Part shown: piece by piece, positions 1 to 5,292 of the stretch
Layout of the letters: each line of letters opens with the position of its first letter
Position numbering within the stretch: position 1 is the first letter of the stretch
From: a bacterium
GTDB lineage: Bacteria > Omnitrophota > Gorgyraeia > Gygaellales > UBA12090
NCBI GenBank assembly: GCA_004299495.1
Contig: SCPY01000152.1
Coordinates: 1 to 7,862 of the forward strand
Reading direction: 5' to 3'
DNA length: 7,862 nt
Program-made: the position numbers and the translations under genes
Notes under the pieces: generated by a model
Database searches by the model: none
The model's input: the letters and a program-made list of their open reading frames with translations, nothing else
What the model was told of the DNA's origin: nothing

Positions 1-84
1 CAAATCCACAAAGGCCTTGAGCTTACTGTCTTCCTTCTCCAGCCTGAAGAGCCGGACCACCTGAATATCACCTGCTTCTACCAT
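1..84 (-). CDS. SpoVG-family protein, N-terminal part (cut by window edge)
   Basis: Only the first 28 codons are in the window. The protein begins MVEAGDIQVVRLFRLEKED and continues with a Lys-Ala-Phe-Val-Asp stretch. This matches the first beta-hairpin of the SpoVG family (a strand ending in V-R-L/F, a charged turn, then K-A-F/I-V). SpoVG proteins are small nucleic-acid-binding regulators: in Firmicutes they affect septation, capsule and virulence genes, and their role in other phyla is poorly known. The ATG at 84 is chosen over the one at 90 because a perfect AGGAGG lies 8 nt before the former but only 2 nt before the latter. The gene follows the zinc-finger membrane protein gene after 37 nt and has its own copy of the repeated promoter-like element. 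The family call rests on a short stretch and is moderate. Confidence 0.6.
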   Translation of the reverse strand, partial: MVEAGDIQVVRLFRLEKEDSKLKAFVDL

Positions 85-92
85 TTTCATCA

Positions 93-98
93 CCTCCT
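93..98 (-). promoter_or_regulatory. Strong Shine-Dalgarno of the spoVG-like gene
   Basis: A perfect AGGAGG on the minus strand lies 8 nt upstream of the ATG at 84. It is the strongest ribosome-binding site in the window and decides the start codon. With the predicted transcription start near 99-101, the leader would be only about 15 nt long. Confidence 0.75.
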
Positions 99-100
99 AC

Positions 101-136
101 TATATATGACGTAAGAGGAGGCTATTTTCGTTCAAA
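101..136 (-). promoter_or_regulatory. ECF-type promoter candidate, copy A (upstream of spoVG-like gene)
   Basis: On the minus strand the block TTTGAACGAAAA (136 to 125) is followed by 10 unconserved bases and then TTACGTCATATATA (114 to 101). The same two blocks with the same spacing occur at 600-635. The cores GAAC (133-130) and CGTC (111-108) are separated by 18 nt. This resembles the -35 (GGAAC-like) and -10 (CGTC-like) elements of ECF sigma factors. An A/T-rich run lies upstream of the -35 block, as an UP element would. The upstream part overlaps the last codons of the preceding gene. No fit to a sigma-70 promoter with 16-18 nt spacing is seen. The repeat is seen directly; the promoter role is inferred. 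Confidence 0.6.
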
Positions 137-586
137 TATTTTTTCTTGCGGCTTGCGGATTTCCGCATCTTTATGGCTCAAACTGCGGAAAATCATCACC
201 AAATTCCTACTTCCTTCGCCGCCTAAGGCCCACTTGATGCCAAATATAAGCGCCAAAAAGAGAAACTGCAGGAAAAAACGCTTTACCACAAAAGAAAGGC
301 CGAAGCAGGCCGCGGTTAGAATCAACCACTTCTGCTTAAGAAGATAGCTAAGCAGGGATTTTTTAGCGGCTTTTTCTTCTTTAAGGATATTTTTAGTAGT
401 TACCAGGAGGTCGAGGCAGAGAGGGCAATCAGAAAAGTGTTTTTCCAGCGTCTGGCGCCTGTCAGAAGGCAAAGTACCCTCTAAGTATCTGGACAACTCT
501 AACTCCGAAGGGCAATCCGGCTTACGCCTTAAGATAAAAGCGCTCTGCCTTAAGCTCTTTTTGATAATTCCCTCTAAGTTTTGCAT
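122..586 (-). CDS. Zinc-finger (HC2-type) membrane protein, probable anti-sigma factor
   Basis: This is a protein of 154 residues from the ATG at 586. The N-terminal cytoplasmic part carries Cys25 and the motif His50-x3-Cys54-x2-Cys57 (HFSDCPLC), the hallmark of zf-HC2/ZAS anti-sigma domains that clamp an ECF sigma factor. A hydrophobic region at about residues 87-121 forms one or two membrane segments broken by a Lys-Arg pair. A short basic tail follows. Its position right after an ECF sigma gene, with the hairpin and promoter-like element between them, makes it the likely partner of that sigma. GTG codons at 598 and 592 are in frame, but the first falls about at the predicted transcription start, whereas the ATG at 586 has GAGGG 5 nt upstream. 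No sensor domain is visible beyond the membrane region, so the stimulus is unknown. Some zf-HC2 proteins have other roles. Confidence 0.72.
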   Translation of the reverse strand: MQNLEGIIKKSLRQSAFILRRKPDCPSELELSRYLEGTLPSDRRQTLEKHFSDCPLCLDLLVTTKNILKEEKAAKKSLLSYLLKQKWLILTAACFGLSFVVKRFFLQFLFLALIFGIKWALGGEGSRNLVMIFRSLSHKDAEIRKPQEKIFERK

Positions 587-591
587 ATTCA

Positions 592-596
592 CCCTC
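592..596 (-). promoter_or_regulatory. Shine-Dalgarno of the zinc-finger gene
   Basis: GAGGG on the minus strand lies 5 nt before the ATG at 586. It favours this start over the upstream GTG codons at 592 and 598, which would overlap or precede the site. Confidence 0.55.
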
Positions 597-599
597 ACT

Positions 600-635
600 T
601 ATATATGACGTAAATTCCTGTTGTTTTCGTTCAAA
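600..635 (-). promoter_or_regulatory. ECF-type promoter candidate, copy B (upstream of zinc-finger gene)
   Basis: This is the second copy of the bipartite element: TTTGAACGAAAA (635 to 624), 10 variable bases, and TTACGTCATATATA (613 to 600). GAAC (632-629) and CGTC (610-607) are again 18 nt apart. An AAAAATTTTT run lies just upstream and may serve both as an UP element and as the tail of the preceding terminator hairpin. Transcription from here would start near 597-600 and give a leader of roughly a dozen bases before the ATG at 586. That both copies sit at the same short distance from a start codon supports a promoter over a random repeat. ECF sigma factors often drive their own anti-sigma operon, which fits this placement. 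Confidence 0.62.
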
Positions 636-663
636 AATTTTTCCTGCCTGCCGTCAGGCAGGA
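633..663 (-). terminator. Probable intrinsic terminator after the sigma gene
   Basis: On the minus strand a 9-bp perfect stem (663-655 with 650-642), core CCTGCCTG/CAGGCAGG, closes a 4-nt loop, ACGG. It is followed by AAAAATTTTT. The stem contains the TGA stop codon of the sigma gene (656-654). A GC-rich hairpin followed by an A then T run fits a rho-independent terminator, although the T run starts 5 nt after the stem, which weakens it. The palindrome could also be a copy of a dispersed REP-like repeat. Confidence 0.5.
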
Positions 664-1253
664 TATCCTCGCCTTTCCAGGGATTCCCTCAACTTCAAAA
701 GGGAGCGCCGGATAATGGTAGAAACGGTATTCTGCGGCAATTTTAGCAAATCGGCAATCTCTTTATGGCTTTGGCTGTGTAAAAGATTGAGCTTTAAGAT
801 TAACCTGTCCCTTGGCCCAAGGGCATTGATTAAGGTATCCAGAGTATCTGCCAGCTCAAGCGTAGATAGCTCATCTACAGGGTTAGATTTGGCGGTAAGC
901 GTATCCGTAATATCAAACTCAACGCCTTCTTCATTTAAAACCACCGGAGATTGACGCGTTAGATTTCCTGTCTTACGGATGAAATCAACCGCGGCATTCT
1001 GGGCCACAATCACTATCCAGCCGGTAATTTTTTCCTGATCCTTAACCTGCTCTAATTTATTGCCTTCCCAGATATCCAGGAATATAGATTGTGTAATATC
1101 CTTTATGTCTTCAATGGTATGGGGGAAATTGTGGCGGTTGAGCCGCAGGCGCACGGCCTTTTCCGCTATCGCCTTAAATCTTAAGACAAACTCATTCCAG
1201 GCGGATTTATCCTTGTCTATGCACCTATTGACTAATTCTTTTAAGGTAAGCAC
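654..1253 (-). CDS. ECF-type RNA polymerase sigma factor (sigma-70 family)
   Basis: This is a 199-residue sigma factor with only regions 2 and 4. Region 2 spans about residues 10-95 and includes DITQSIFLDIWEG, the core-binding helix typical of ECF factors, followed by a W-I..A-x-N-A-x-D-F-I-R-K stretch for -10 recognition. A variable acidic linker runs from about 100 to 135. Region 4 (about 135-192) starts with L-G-P-R-D-R-L-I-L and holds a helix-turn-helix, SHKEIADLLKLPQNTVSTII, for -35 binding. The start is a GTG at 1253, which lies inside the end of aroC (29-nt overlap). The only in-frame upstream triplets before a stop are not start codons. No good Shine-Dalgarno is seen, so translation may be coupled to aroC. 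The downstream zinc-finger membrane protein is the probable anti-sigma, and the two repeated elements downstream are candidate target promoters. Confidence 0.88.
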   Translation of the reverse strand: MLTLKELVNRCIDKDKSAWNEFVLRFKAIAEKAVRLRLNRHNFPHTIEDIKDITQSIFLDIWEGNKLEQVKDQEKITGWIVIVAQNAAVDFIRKTGNLTRQSPVVLNEEGVEFDITDTLTAKSNPVDELSTLELADTLDTLINALGPRDRLILKLNLLHSQSHKEIADLLKLPQNTVSTIIRRSLLKLRESLERRGYPA

Positions 1254-2268
1254 GGAATGCCTGTTTTATGTCCTTTAAGGAGTCTGCGCCGAATTTCTCT
1301 AAGAGGCAATCGGCAATGACAAAAGCGCACATTGCCTCGGCTACCACCCCCGCGGCCTCCACCGCGCAGATGTCCGCCCTCTGGATGGATGCGGGGTGAG
1401 CTTTTTTGGTCTTTATACCTACGGAGTTTAACGGCTTACCCAGGGTGGCAATGGGTTTCATATACGCGCATATCAGAATGTCCTGTCCGTTAGAAACCCC
1501 TCCCTCAATCCCTCCGGCATTATTGGTTTTGCGATAATAACCCTTTACCTTAGAATAATAAATCGCGTCGTGAACCTCAGAGCCGAATTTATTCGCGGAG
1601 ATAAAACCCATTCCGAACTCAAGCGCCTTGATTCCGGGGATAGACATCACTGCCTGGGCAAGGCGTCCGTTAAGGCGCCTGTCCGGCTGGACATAACTTC
1701 CCAGGCCGGCAGGAACTCCGCTTATGGCAATATCAAATACACCGCCTAAGGTATCCTTCTTTTCCCTTGCCTCGTCAATAATCTTATGGACGGCTTCAGG
1801 AGTAACCTTTCCGCCGATAGCCAGAGCCTTTGATTTCACGGAAATCGCAAATTCATTCAGAAATATTTTGCAGACCGCGCCCACCGCCACCCTTATAGCG
1901 GTTTCTCTGGCCGAGGCCCGCTCTAAGGCGCTGCGACAATCATCAAAGCCGTATTTCAGCGCGCCGGCTAAATCCGCGTGGCCCGGGCGGGGATGGACAA
2001 CCTCGGGCATATGGTCAATGCTGAAATCCTTGTTTTCAATAAGCATCCCTAGAGGGCTTGCGATAGTAAAACCCTTATGCAATCCGGAAATTATCTCAAC
2101 CCTGTCTTTCTCAATCCGCATTCGCGCTCCCCGGCCATATCCGCTCTGGCGACGGGCGAGCTCAGCGTCAATCTTTTCTTTTGCCACCTTCAGGCCGCTG
2201 GGCAGCCCTTCTAGAATTGCCAGCAATGCCTTGCCATGAGATTCTCCAGCAGTTAGATAACGTAACAT
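1225..2268 (-). CDS. aroC: Chorismate synthase
   Basis: AroC converts 5-enolpyruvylshikimate-3-phosphate to chorismate using reduced FMN. It is the last shared step to aromatic amino acids, folate and quinones, in the cytoplasm. The 347-residue length fits the shorter bacterial class. The start MLRYLTAGESHG is the classic N-terminal signature (His11). Also present are RRQSGYGRG (39-47), RPGHADLAG (94-102), LERASARETAIRV (115-127), GGIEGGVSNGQ (252-262) with the following M-K-P-I-A-T-L, and RADICAVEAAGVVAEA (297-312), where many relatives have V-P-A-A. All substrate and flavin-binding regions look intact. The ATG at 2268 has GGAGG 6 nt upstream. The gene follows the macrodomain-Nudix gene after 34 nt. 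Its end overlaps the sigma factor gene. No other shikimate gene is in view. Confidence 0.97.
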   Translation of the reverse strand: MLRYLTAGESHGKALLAILEGLPSGLKVAKEKIDAELARRQSGYGRGARMRIEKDRVEIISGLHKGFTIASPLGMLIENKDFSIDHMPEVVHPRPGHADLAGALKYGFDDCRSALERASARETAIRVAVGAVCKIFLNEFAISVKSKALAIGGKVTPEAVHKIIDEAREKKDTLGGVFDIAISGVPAGLGSYVQPDRRLNGRLAQAVMSIPGIKALEFGMGFISANKFGSEVHDAIYYSKVKGYYRKTNNAGGIEGGVSNGQDILICAYMKPIATLGKPLNSVGIKTKKAHPASIQRADICAVEAAGVVAEAMCAFVIADCLLEKFGADSLKDIKQAFRAYLKRISQ

Positions 2269-2274
2269 TTTTCG

Positions 2275-2279
2275 CCTCC
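2275..2279 (-). promoter_or_regulatory. Shine-Dalgarno of aroC
   Basis: GGAGG on the minus strand lies 6 nt before the ATG of aroC and confirms that start. No clear promoter is visible in the 34-nt gap, so aroC is probably read from the upstream operon. Confidence 0.7.
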
Positions 2280-2302
2280 GGCTTATCAGACGATTTTCCT
2301 CG

Positions 2303-3250
2303 TCAGGACAATTTTTTTATATTTTCTATATAATCTCTCAATACCTGCTTGTGATCAAAGGCAAGGTTAAGCTTGAGCGCTTCTTCGGGCTTAAAAACCT
2401 TAAGATTGGCCGCGTCAGAGTCCGCTCTTGGCGTTCCCTTGCCTTTGGCAATAAAAACGCAGGTTACCGTGTGAAAACGCGGGTCCCTGCCGGGACGAGA
2501 ATAGGTATGCATCTGTTTTAGGCCGTAAATATCCAAAGATGTCTCTTCCTTGGCCTCTCTTACGGCGCAATCTTCCAGGCTCTCATTATAATCCAGGAAT
2601 CCTCCGGGGATTGCCCAGCCATAAGGCGGATTGGAGCGCTCAATCATGACAATACCTTGCGGCAGTTCAATGATAATATCTACGGTAATAAACGGCCCGC
2701 TCTGTATTTTATGGATAATGTATTCCAGATAACTGATTACATTTTTATTGAAAACATCGTAAGCGCTCTTATCAAAGAGCACAAAAGTTATTTCCTTTAA
2801 GACGGTATTGGGATAATCAAACCAGAGATGGCGAAAAACCTCCTGGGCCATAATCTTGGCGGCGCCAACTTCCGGAAATCCCCCCACTCCGCATCCTAAG
2901 GCCGGAAAGGCGATAGAGCCAATCTTTAGCTTTTCCGCCTCTTTGAGGGCTGAGCAGCAGGAATCGCGGATTTTTACTTCATTGGTTTTAAAATCTACGC
3001 CCATGGTCGCCGCGTGGATAACATATTTTGCCTTTAACGCGCCGGCAGAAGTAGAAACAGCTCCCCCTATTTCAATCGGCCCTTTCTTTAGGGCCTCATC
3101 CTCAATTGCTTTGCCGCCCTTTTTCCTGATTGCCCCGGCTACCCCCCCGCCCATCAAAAGCTTGTTATTGGCGGCATTGACAATGGCATCCGTTTTAACT
3201 TCAGTAATATCGCCCTGAATAATCTTTACTTCAGTGTTTTTTATCTTCAT
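2303..3250 (-). CDS. Macrodomain-Nudix hydrolase fusion protein
   Basis: This 315-residue protein joins two ADP-ribose-related domains. Residues 1-168 form a macrodomain, with the binding motifs GDIT (13-16), NAAN (25-28), GGGVAGAI (34-41) and GCGVGGFP (119-126). Macrodomains bind ADP-ribose and often remove it from proteins or from O-acetyl-ADP-ribose. Residues 185-315 form a Nudix domain, with the box G217-x5-E223-x7-R231-E232-x2-E235-E236; the usual late Gly of the box is Ser238. A downstream S-R-P-G-R-D-P-R-F-H-T-V motif is typical of ADP-ribose-type Nudix enzymes, which cut ADP-ribose to AMP and ribose 5-phosphate. The fusion suggests release and hydrolysis of ADP-ribose by one protein; this is inference from the domains. 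The ATG at 3250 overlaps the preceding small gene by 20 nt and has no strong Shine-Dalgarno, so coupled translation is likely. The Nudix substrate could also be another nucleotide. Confidence 0.9.
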   Translation of the reverse strand: MKIKNTEVKIIQGDITEVKTDAIVNAANNKLLMGGGVAGAIRKKGGKAIEDEALKKGPIEIGGAVSTSAGALKAKYVIHAATMGVDFKTNEVKIRDSCCSALKEAEKLKIGSIAFPALGCGVGGFPEVGAAKIMAQEVFRHLWFDYPNTVLKEITFVLFDKSAYDVFNKNVISYLEYIIHKIQSGPFITVDIIIELPQGIVMIERSNPPYGWAIPGGFLDYNESLEDCAVREAKEETSLDIYGLKQMHTYSRPGRDPRFHTVTCVFIAKGKGTPRADSDAANLKVFKPEEALKLNLAFDHKQVLRDYIENIKKLS

Positions 3251-3443
3251 TTTGCTTTAATTTTTCCCAGATAAAGATTATCAGCTTGCCTAACAGCCAG
3301 ATAGCAAAAAAACCAAAGGCAATAACGAAGACAATCCGCAGAAGCAGCCCCAGAAGCAAAAAAATCGGGAAAAGCAGGCAGCCCAGGGTTATTAAGACGG
3401 ATGCGGCAATCAAAAACAATAAACCCACCAGAAATGCTTTCAT
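3231..3443 (-). CDS. Small two-helix membrane protein of unknown function
   Basis: This is a 70-residue protein that I do not recognise as a named family. Nearly the whole chain is hydrophobic: about residues 3-25 and 27-57 can form two membrane helices, followed by a charged cytoplasmic-type tail rich in Lys, Glu and Asp. The ATG at 3443 is preceded by AGAGGG with 5 nt spacing and comes 1 nt after the stop codon of the tRNA nucleotidyltransferase gene. Its end overlaps the macrodomain-Nudix gene by 20 nt. The good ribosome-binding site, the operon fit and the clear amphipathic layout argue that it is a real gene. It may anchor or accompany a neighbour, but nothing in the sequence shows which. 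Confidence 0.7.
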   Translation of the reverse strand: MKAFLVGLLFLIAASVLITLGCLLFPIFLLLGLLLRIVFVIAFGFFAIWLLGKLIIFIWEKLKQNEDKKH

Positions 3444-3444
3444 C

Positions 3445-4902
3445 TTAACCCTCTTTTTTTGCCCTCAGGATCTTTTCGGCTAACGAAAAGGCCTGGGATT
3501 TTGTACTTATAATGCCTACTGCCTGCTCTTCTTCAATCTCAGATAGAATCTTACCGATAAGGGGCCCGGATTCTAACTTAAAGCGGCTTATGAGGTCGTG
3601 TCCGTTTATTAGCTTAGGCAGTTTCTTTTCTTTGGCTTTGCGGAAAAAATCTTTTACCAGGCCCAGGCAGACATCTTCATGATGCTTACGGTTTGCTCCC
3701 CGGGTAAGCGGCCCGCGGGTAGAACGCTGGTCGGCAATAGACAATAAGAGCACTGCCGGAGCTTCATTCTGGGTATCCCGGAAAAACCTGTAGATTGCCC
3801 TCCGGCTTAAAGGCTCAATATCCGCCATATAACCGGGGCGAAGGTGCCAATAGATAATTTTATCCAGGGCATTTCTCTCATCCGTGGATAAACGCAGGCG
3901 CTCAACTATATCTCTGGCGATATTCCTGCCCAACCTCTCGTGGCCATGAAAGCAGGTTTTTCCCTTTACGCGCTCCTTGGAATCGGGCTTGCCTATATCG
4001 TGCAGAAAAGCCCCTAATTTAAGGAGCGCCCTTCGGCTATGCGTGCCGGAAACTATCGCGCCTAAATACCCTTGTAAATCCTTATTTCTTTTTAACTCTA
4101 AAAATAATACCTCAATCTGCTTCAGGGCTTCAAAACTATGGCCAAAAACATCCAGATGGTGATAAGGGCCCTGATTTACCCCGCGCATAATCTTTATTTC
4201 CGGCATAATCTCATCTAAAATCTTAAACTCATCCATTGCTTTAAAGGTTTTAAAAGCGGATTGCGAATTCAGGATTTTAAACAACTCCTCGGCAATGCGC
4301 TCAAAGGCGGACCGGGTAATCTTATTTTTATGCCTTTTTATCTCGGCCCTGGTATTTGGCTCAATTTTAAACCCTAAAACCGCGCTTAAACTGAAGGCGC
4401 GTAAAATCCTCAAAGGGTCCTCAGGCAGGCTGAAACTTGAAACTACGCGAATAGTCCCGCGGCGAATATCCTTCCTGCCGGAATACGGATCAAGCAATAT
4501 GTTTTGCGGATTATAGGATTTTTTTATTTGTTTGAGATTTATAGCCAGGCTGTTTACGGTAAAGTCCCGGCGCAGCAAATCTTCATTGATATCCTTGCCG
4601 CGGAAATCCGTAAAATCAAAATTGCAGGAGAAGTTATTCTTGCGGTATACGATACGGGTTGAGCCGTGTTCTTTATCCAGGACCACAAAGCCCATCTTTA
4701 AGCTTTTAGCGATCTCGCGGCTCACCTTGATGCAATCTCCCGACACCGCAAAGTCAAAGTCAGGGTTTTCTTTTTTTCTTCTTAAGAGCAAATCGCGGAT
4801 GTATCCGCCGACAAGGTAAACCTCTTGAGGGTATTTATTAAAAGAATTAATAATGAGTTTCAGGTAAGGGTTGGTTTTGAGCTCTCTTAACGCGGTATCC
4901 AA
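3445..4902 (-). CDS. cca: tRNA nucleotidyltransferase (CCA-adding / poly(A) polymerase family) with HD domain
   Basis: This is a 485-residue class II nucleotidyltransferase. The head carries YLVGGYIRD (29-37), the catalytic DFDF pair Asp48/Asp50, an R-R-D-F-T-V-N-S-L-A motif (111-120) and EDPLRILRAF (161-170), which guides nucleotide choice. A C-terminal HD phosphohydrolase domain follows, with His250/His255, FLHDIGKPDS (299-308) and later histidines (about 319, 321 and 353). The family adds or repairs the CCA end of tRNAs. Some members only add A or CC, and polyadenylation cannot be excluded from sequence alone. The HD domain is known in other members to give 2',3'-cyclic phosphodiesterase and phosphatase activity. 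The start is a TTG at 4902, directly after the stop of the DUF151 gene; AAGGGA lies about 8 nt upstream and no in-frame ATG is near. Confidence 0.92.
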   Translation of the reverse strand: MDTALRELKTNPYLKLIINSFNKYPQEVYLVGGYIRDLLLRRKKENPDFDFAVSGDCIKVSREIAKSLKMGFVVLDKEHGSTRIVYRKNNFSCNFDFTDFRGKDINEDLLRRDFTVNSLAINLKQIKKSYNPQNILLDPYSGRKDIRRGTIRVVSSFSLPEDPLRILRAFSLSAVLGFKIEPNTRAEIKRHKNKITRSAFERIAEELFKILNSQSAFKTFKAMDEFKILDEIMPEIKIMRGVNQGPYHHLDVFGHSFEALKQIEVLFLELKRNKDLQGYLGAIVSGTHSRRALLKLGAFLHDIGKPDSKERVKGKTCFHGHERLGRNIARDIVERLRLSTDERNALDKIIYWHLRPGYMADIEPLSRRAIYRFFRDTQNEAPAVLLLSIADQRSTRGPLTRGANRKHHEDVCLGLVKDFFRKAKEKKLPKLINGHDLISRFKLESGPLIGKILSEIEEEQAVGIISTKSQAFSLAEKILRAKKEG

Positions 4903-5292
4903 TCAGCCGGTCCCTTTTAACACTTCTTCTTCCGCGAAAATCGGGGCCTTGGCGCGCACGCACAGCGCGATAGAGTCGGAAGGGCGGGCATCCACGATTC
5001 TGGTCTTTCCGTTTGCCGTTAAATACAATTTCGCGTGGAAGGTATTATTTTCCAGCTTATCAATGACTATCTTCTCTATTTTTGCCTCCATATGCTCGAT
5101 CACCGAGTGCAGCAGGTCGTGGGTCATCGGCCGAGGCGCGTTAACCCCGGAAAGCTTCATCTTTATGCTGGAGGCCTCCTGCAAACCTATGACGATCGGA
5201 AGAATCCTGTCGCCTTTTTTCTCTTTTAAGACGATAATCTGGTCGTGGCGCTTCTCATCTATAATGATTTTATTTAATTCCATCTCAACCAT
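4903..5292 (-). CDS. Bifunctional nuclease family protein (DUF151)
   Basis: This 129-residue protein covers the DUF151/BFN domain almost end to end. Recognisable blocks are LPIVIGLQEASSIKMKLSG (about 31-49), RPMTHDLL (54-61), a T-F-H-A-K-L-Y-L strand (about 84-91) and VDARPSDSIALCVR (99-112). Plant and bacterial members have been described with RNase and DNase activity, but the cellular role in bacteria is unclear. The call is to the family, not to a proven reaction. The start ATG at 5292 shares one base with the nrdR stop (TAATG); a second ATG at 5283 is possible. The gene ends exactly where the TTG-initiated tRNA nucleotidyltransferase begins, so the two are probably coupled. The pairing with a tRNA-end enzyme hints at RNA metabolism (inference). 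Confidence 0.88.
   Translation of the reverse strand: MVEMELNKIIIDEKRHDQIIVLKEKKGDRILPIVIGLQEASSIKMKLSGVNAPRPMTHDLLHSVIEHMEAKIEKIVIDKLENNTFHAKLYLTANGKTRIVDARPSDSIALCVRAKAPIFAEEEVLKGTG

Noticed and set aside
587..598. In-frame GTG starts at 598 and 592 for the zinc-finger protein
   Set aside because: GTG 598 lies about at the predicted transcription start and GTG 592 overlaps the GAGGG site; the ATG at 586 has proper spacing.
599..640. Sigma-70 type promoter reading of the repeated element (TTGAAC as -35 and TATATA as -10)
   Set aside because: The spacing would be 23 nt, far beyond the usual 16-18, whereas GAAC and CGTC are at an ECF-like distance in both copies.
1724..2239. Long open frame on the plus strand opposite aroC (171 codons)
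   Set aside because: The minus-strand frame is an unmistakable chorismate synthase. The plus-strand translation has no recognisable domain and looks like an antisense shadow.
2289..2304. Short inverted repeat GACGA/TCGTC between the macrodomain-Nudix gene and aroC
   Set aside because: The stem is only 5 bp with a 6-nt loop and no T-run follows, so neither a terminator nor an operator can be supported.
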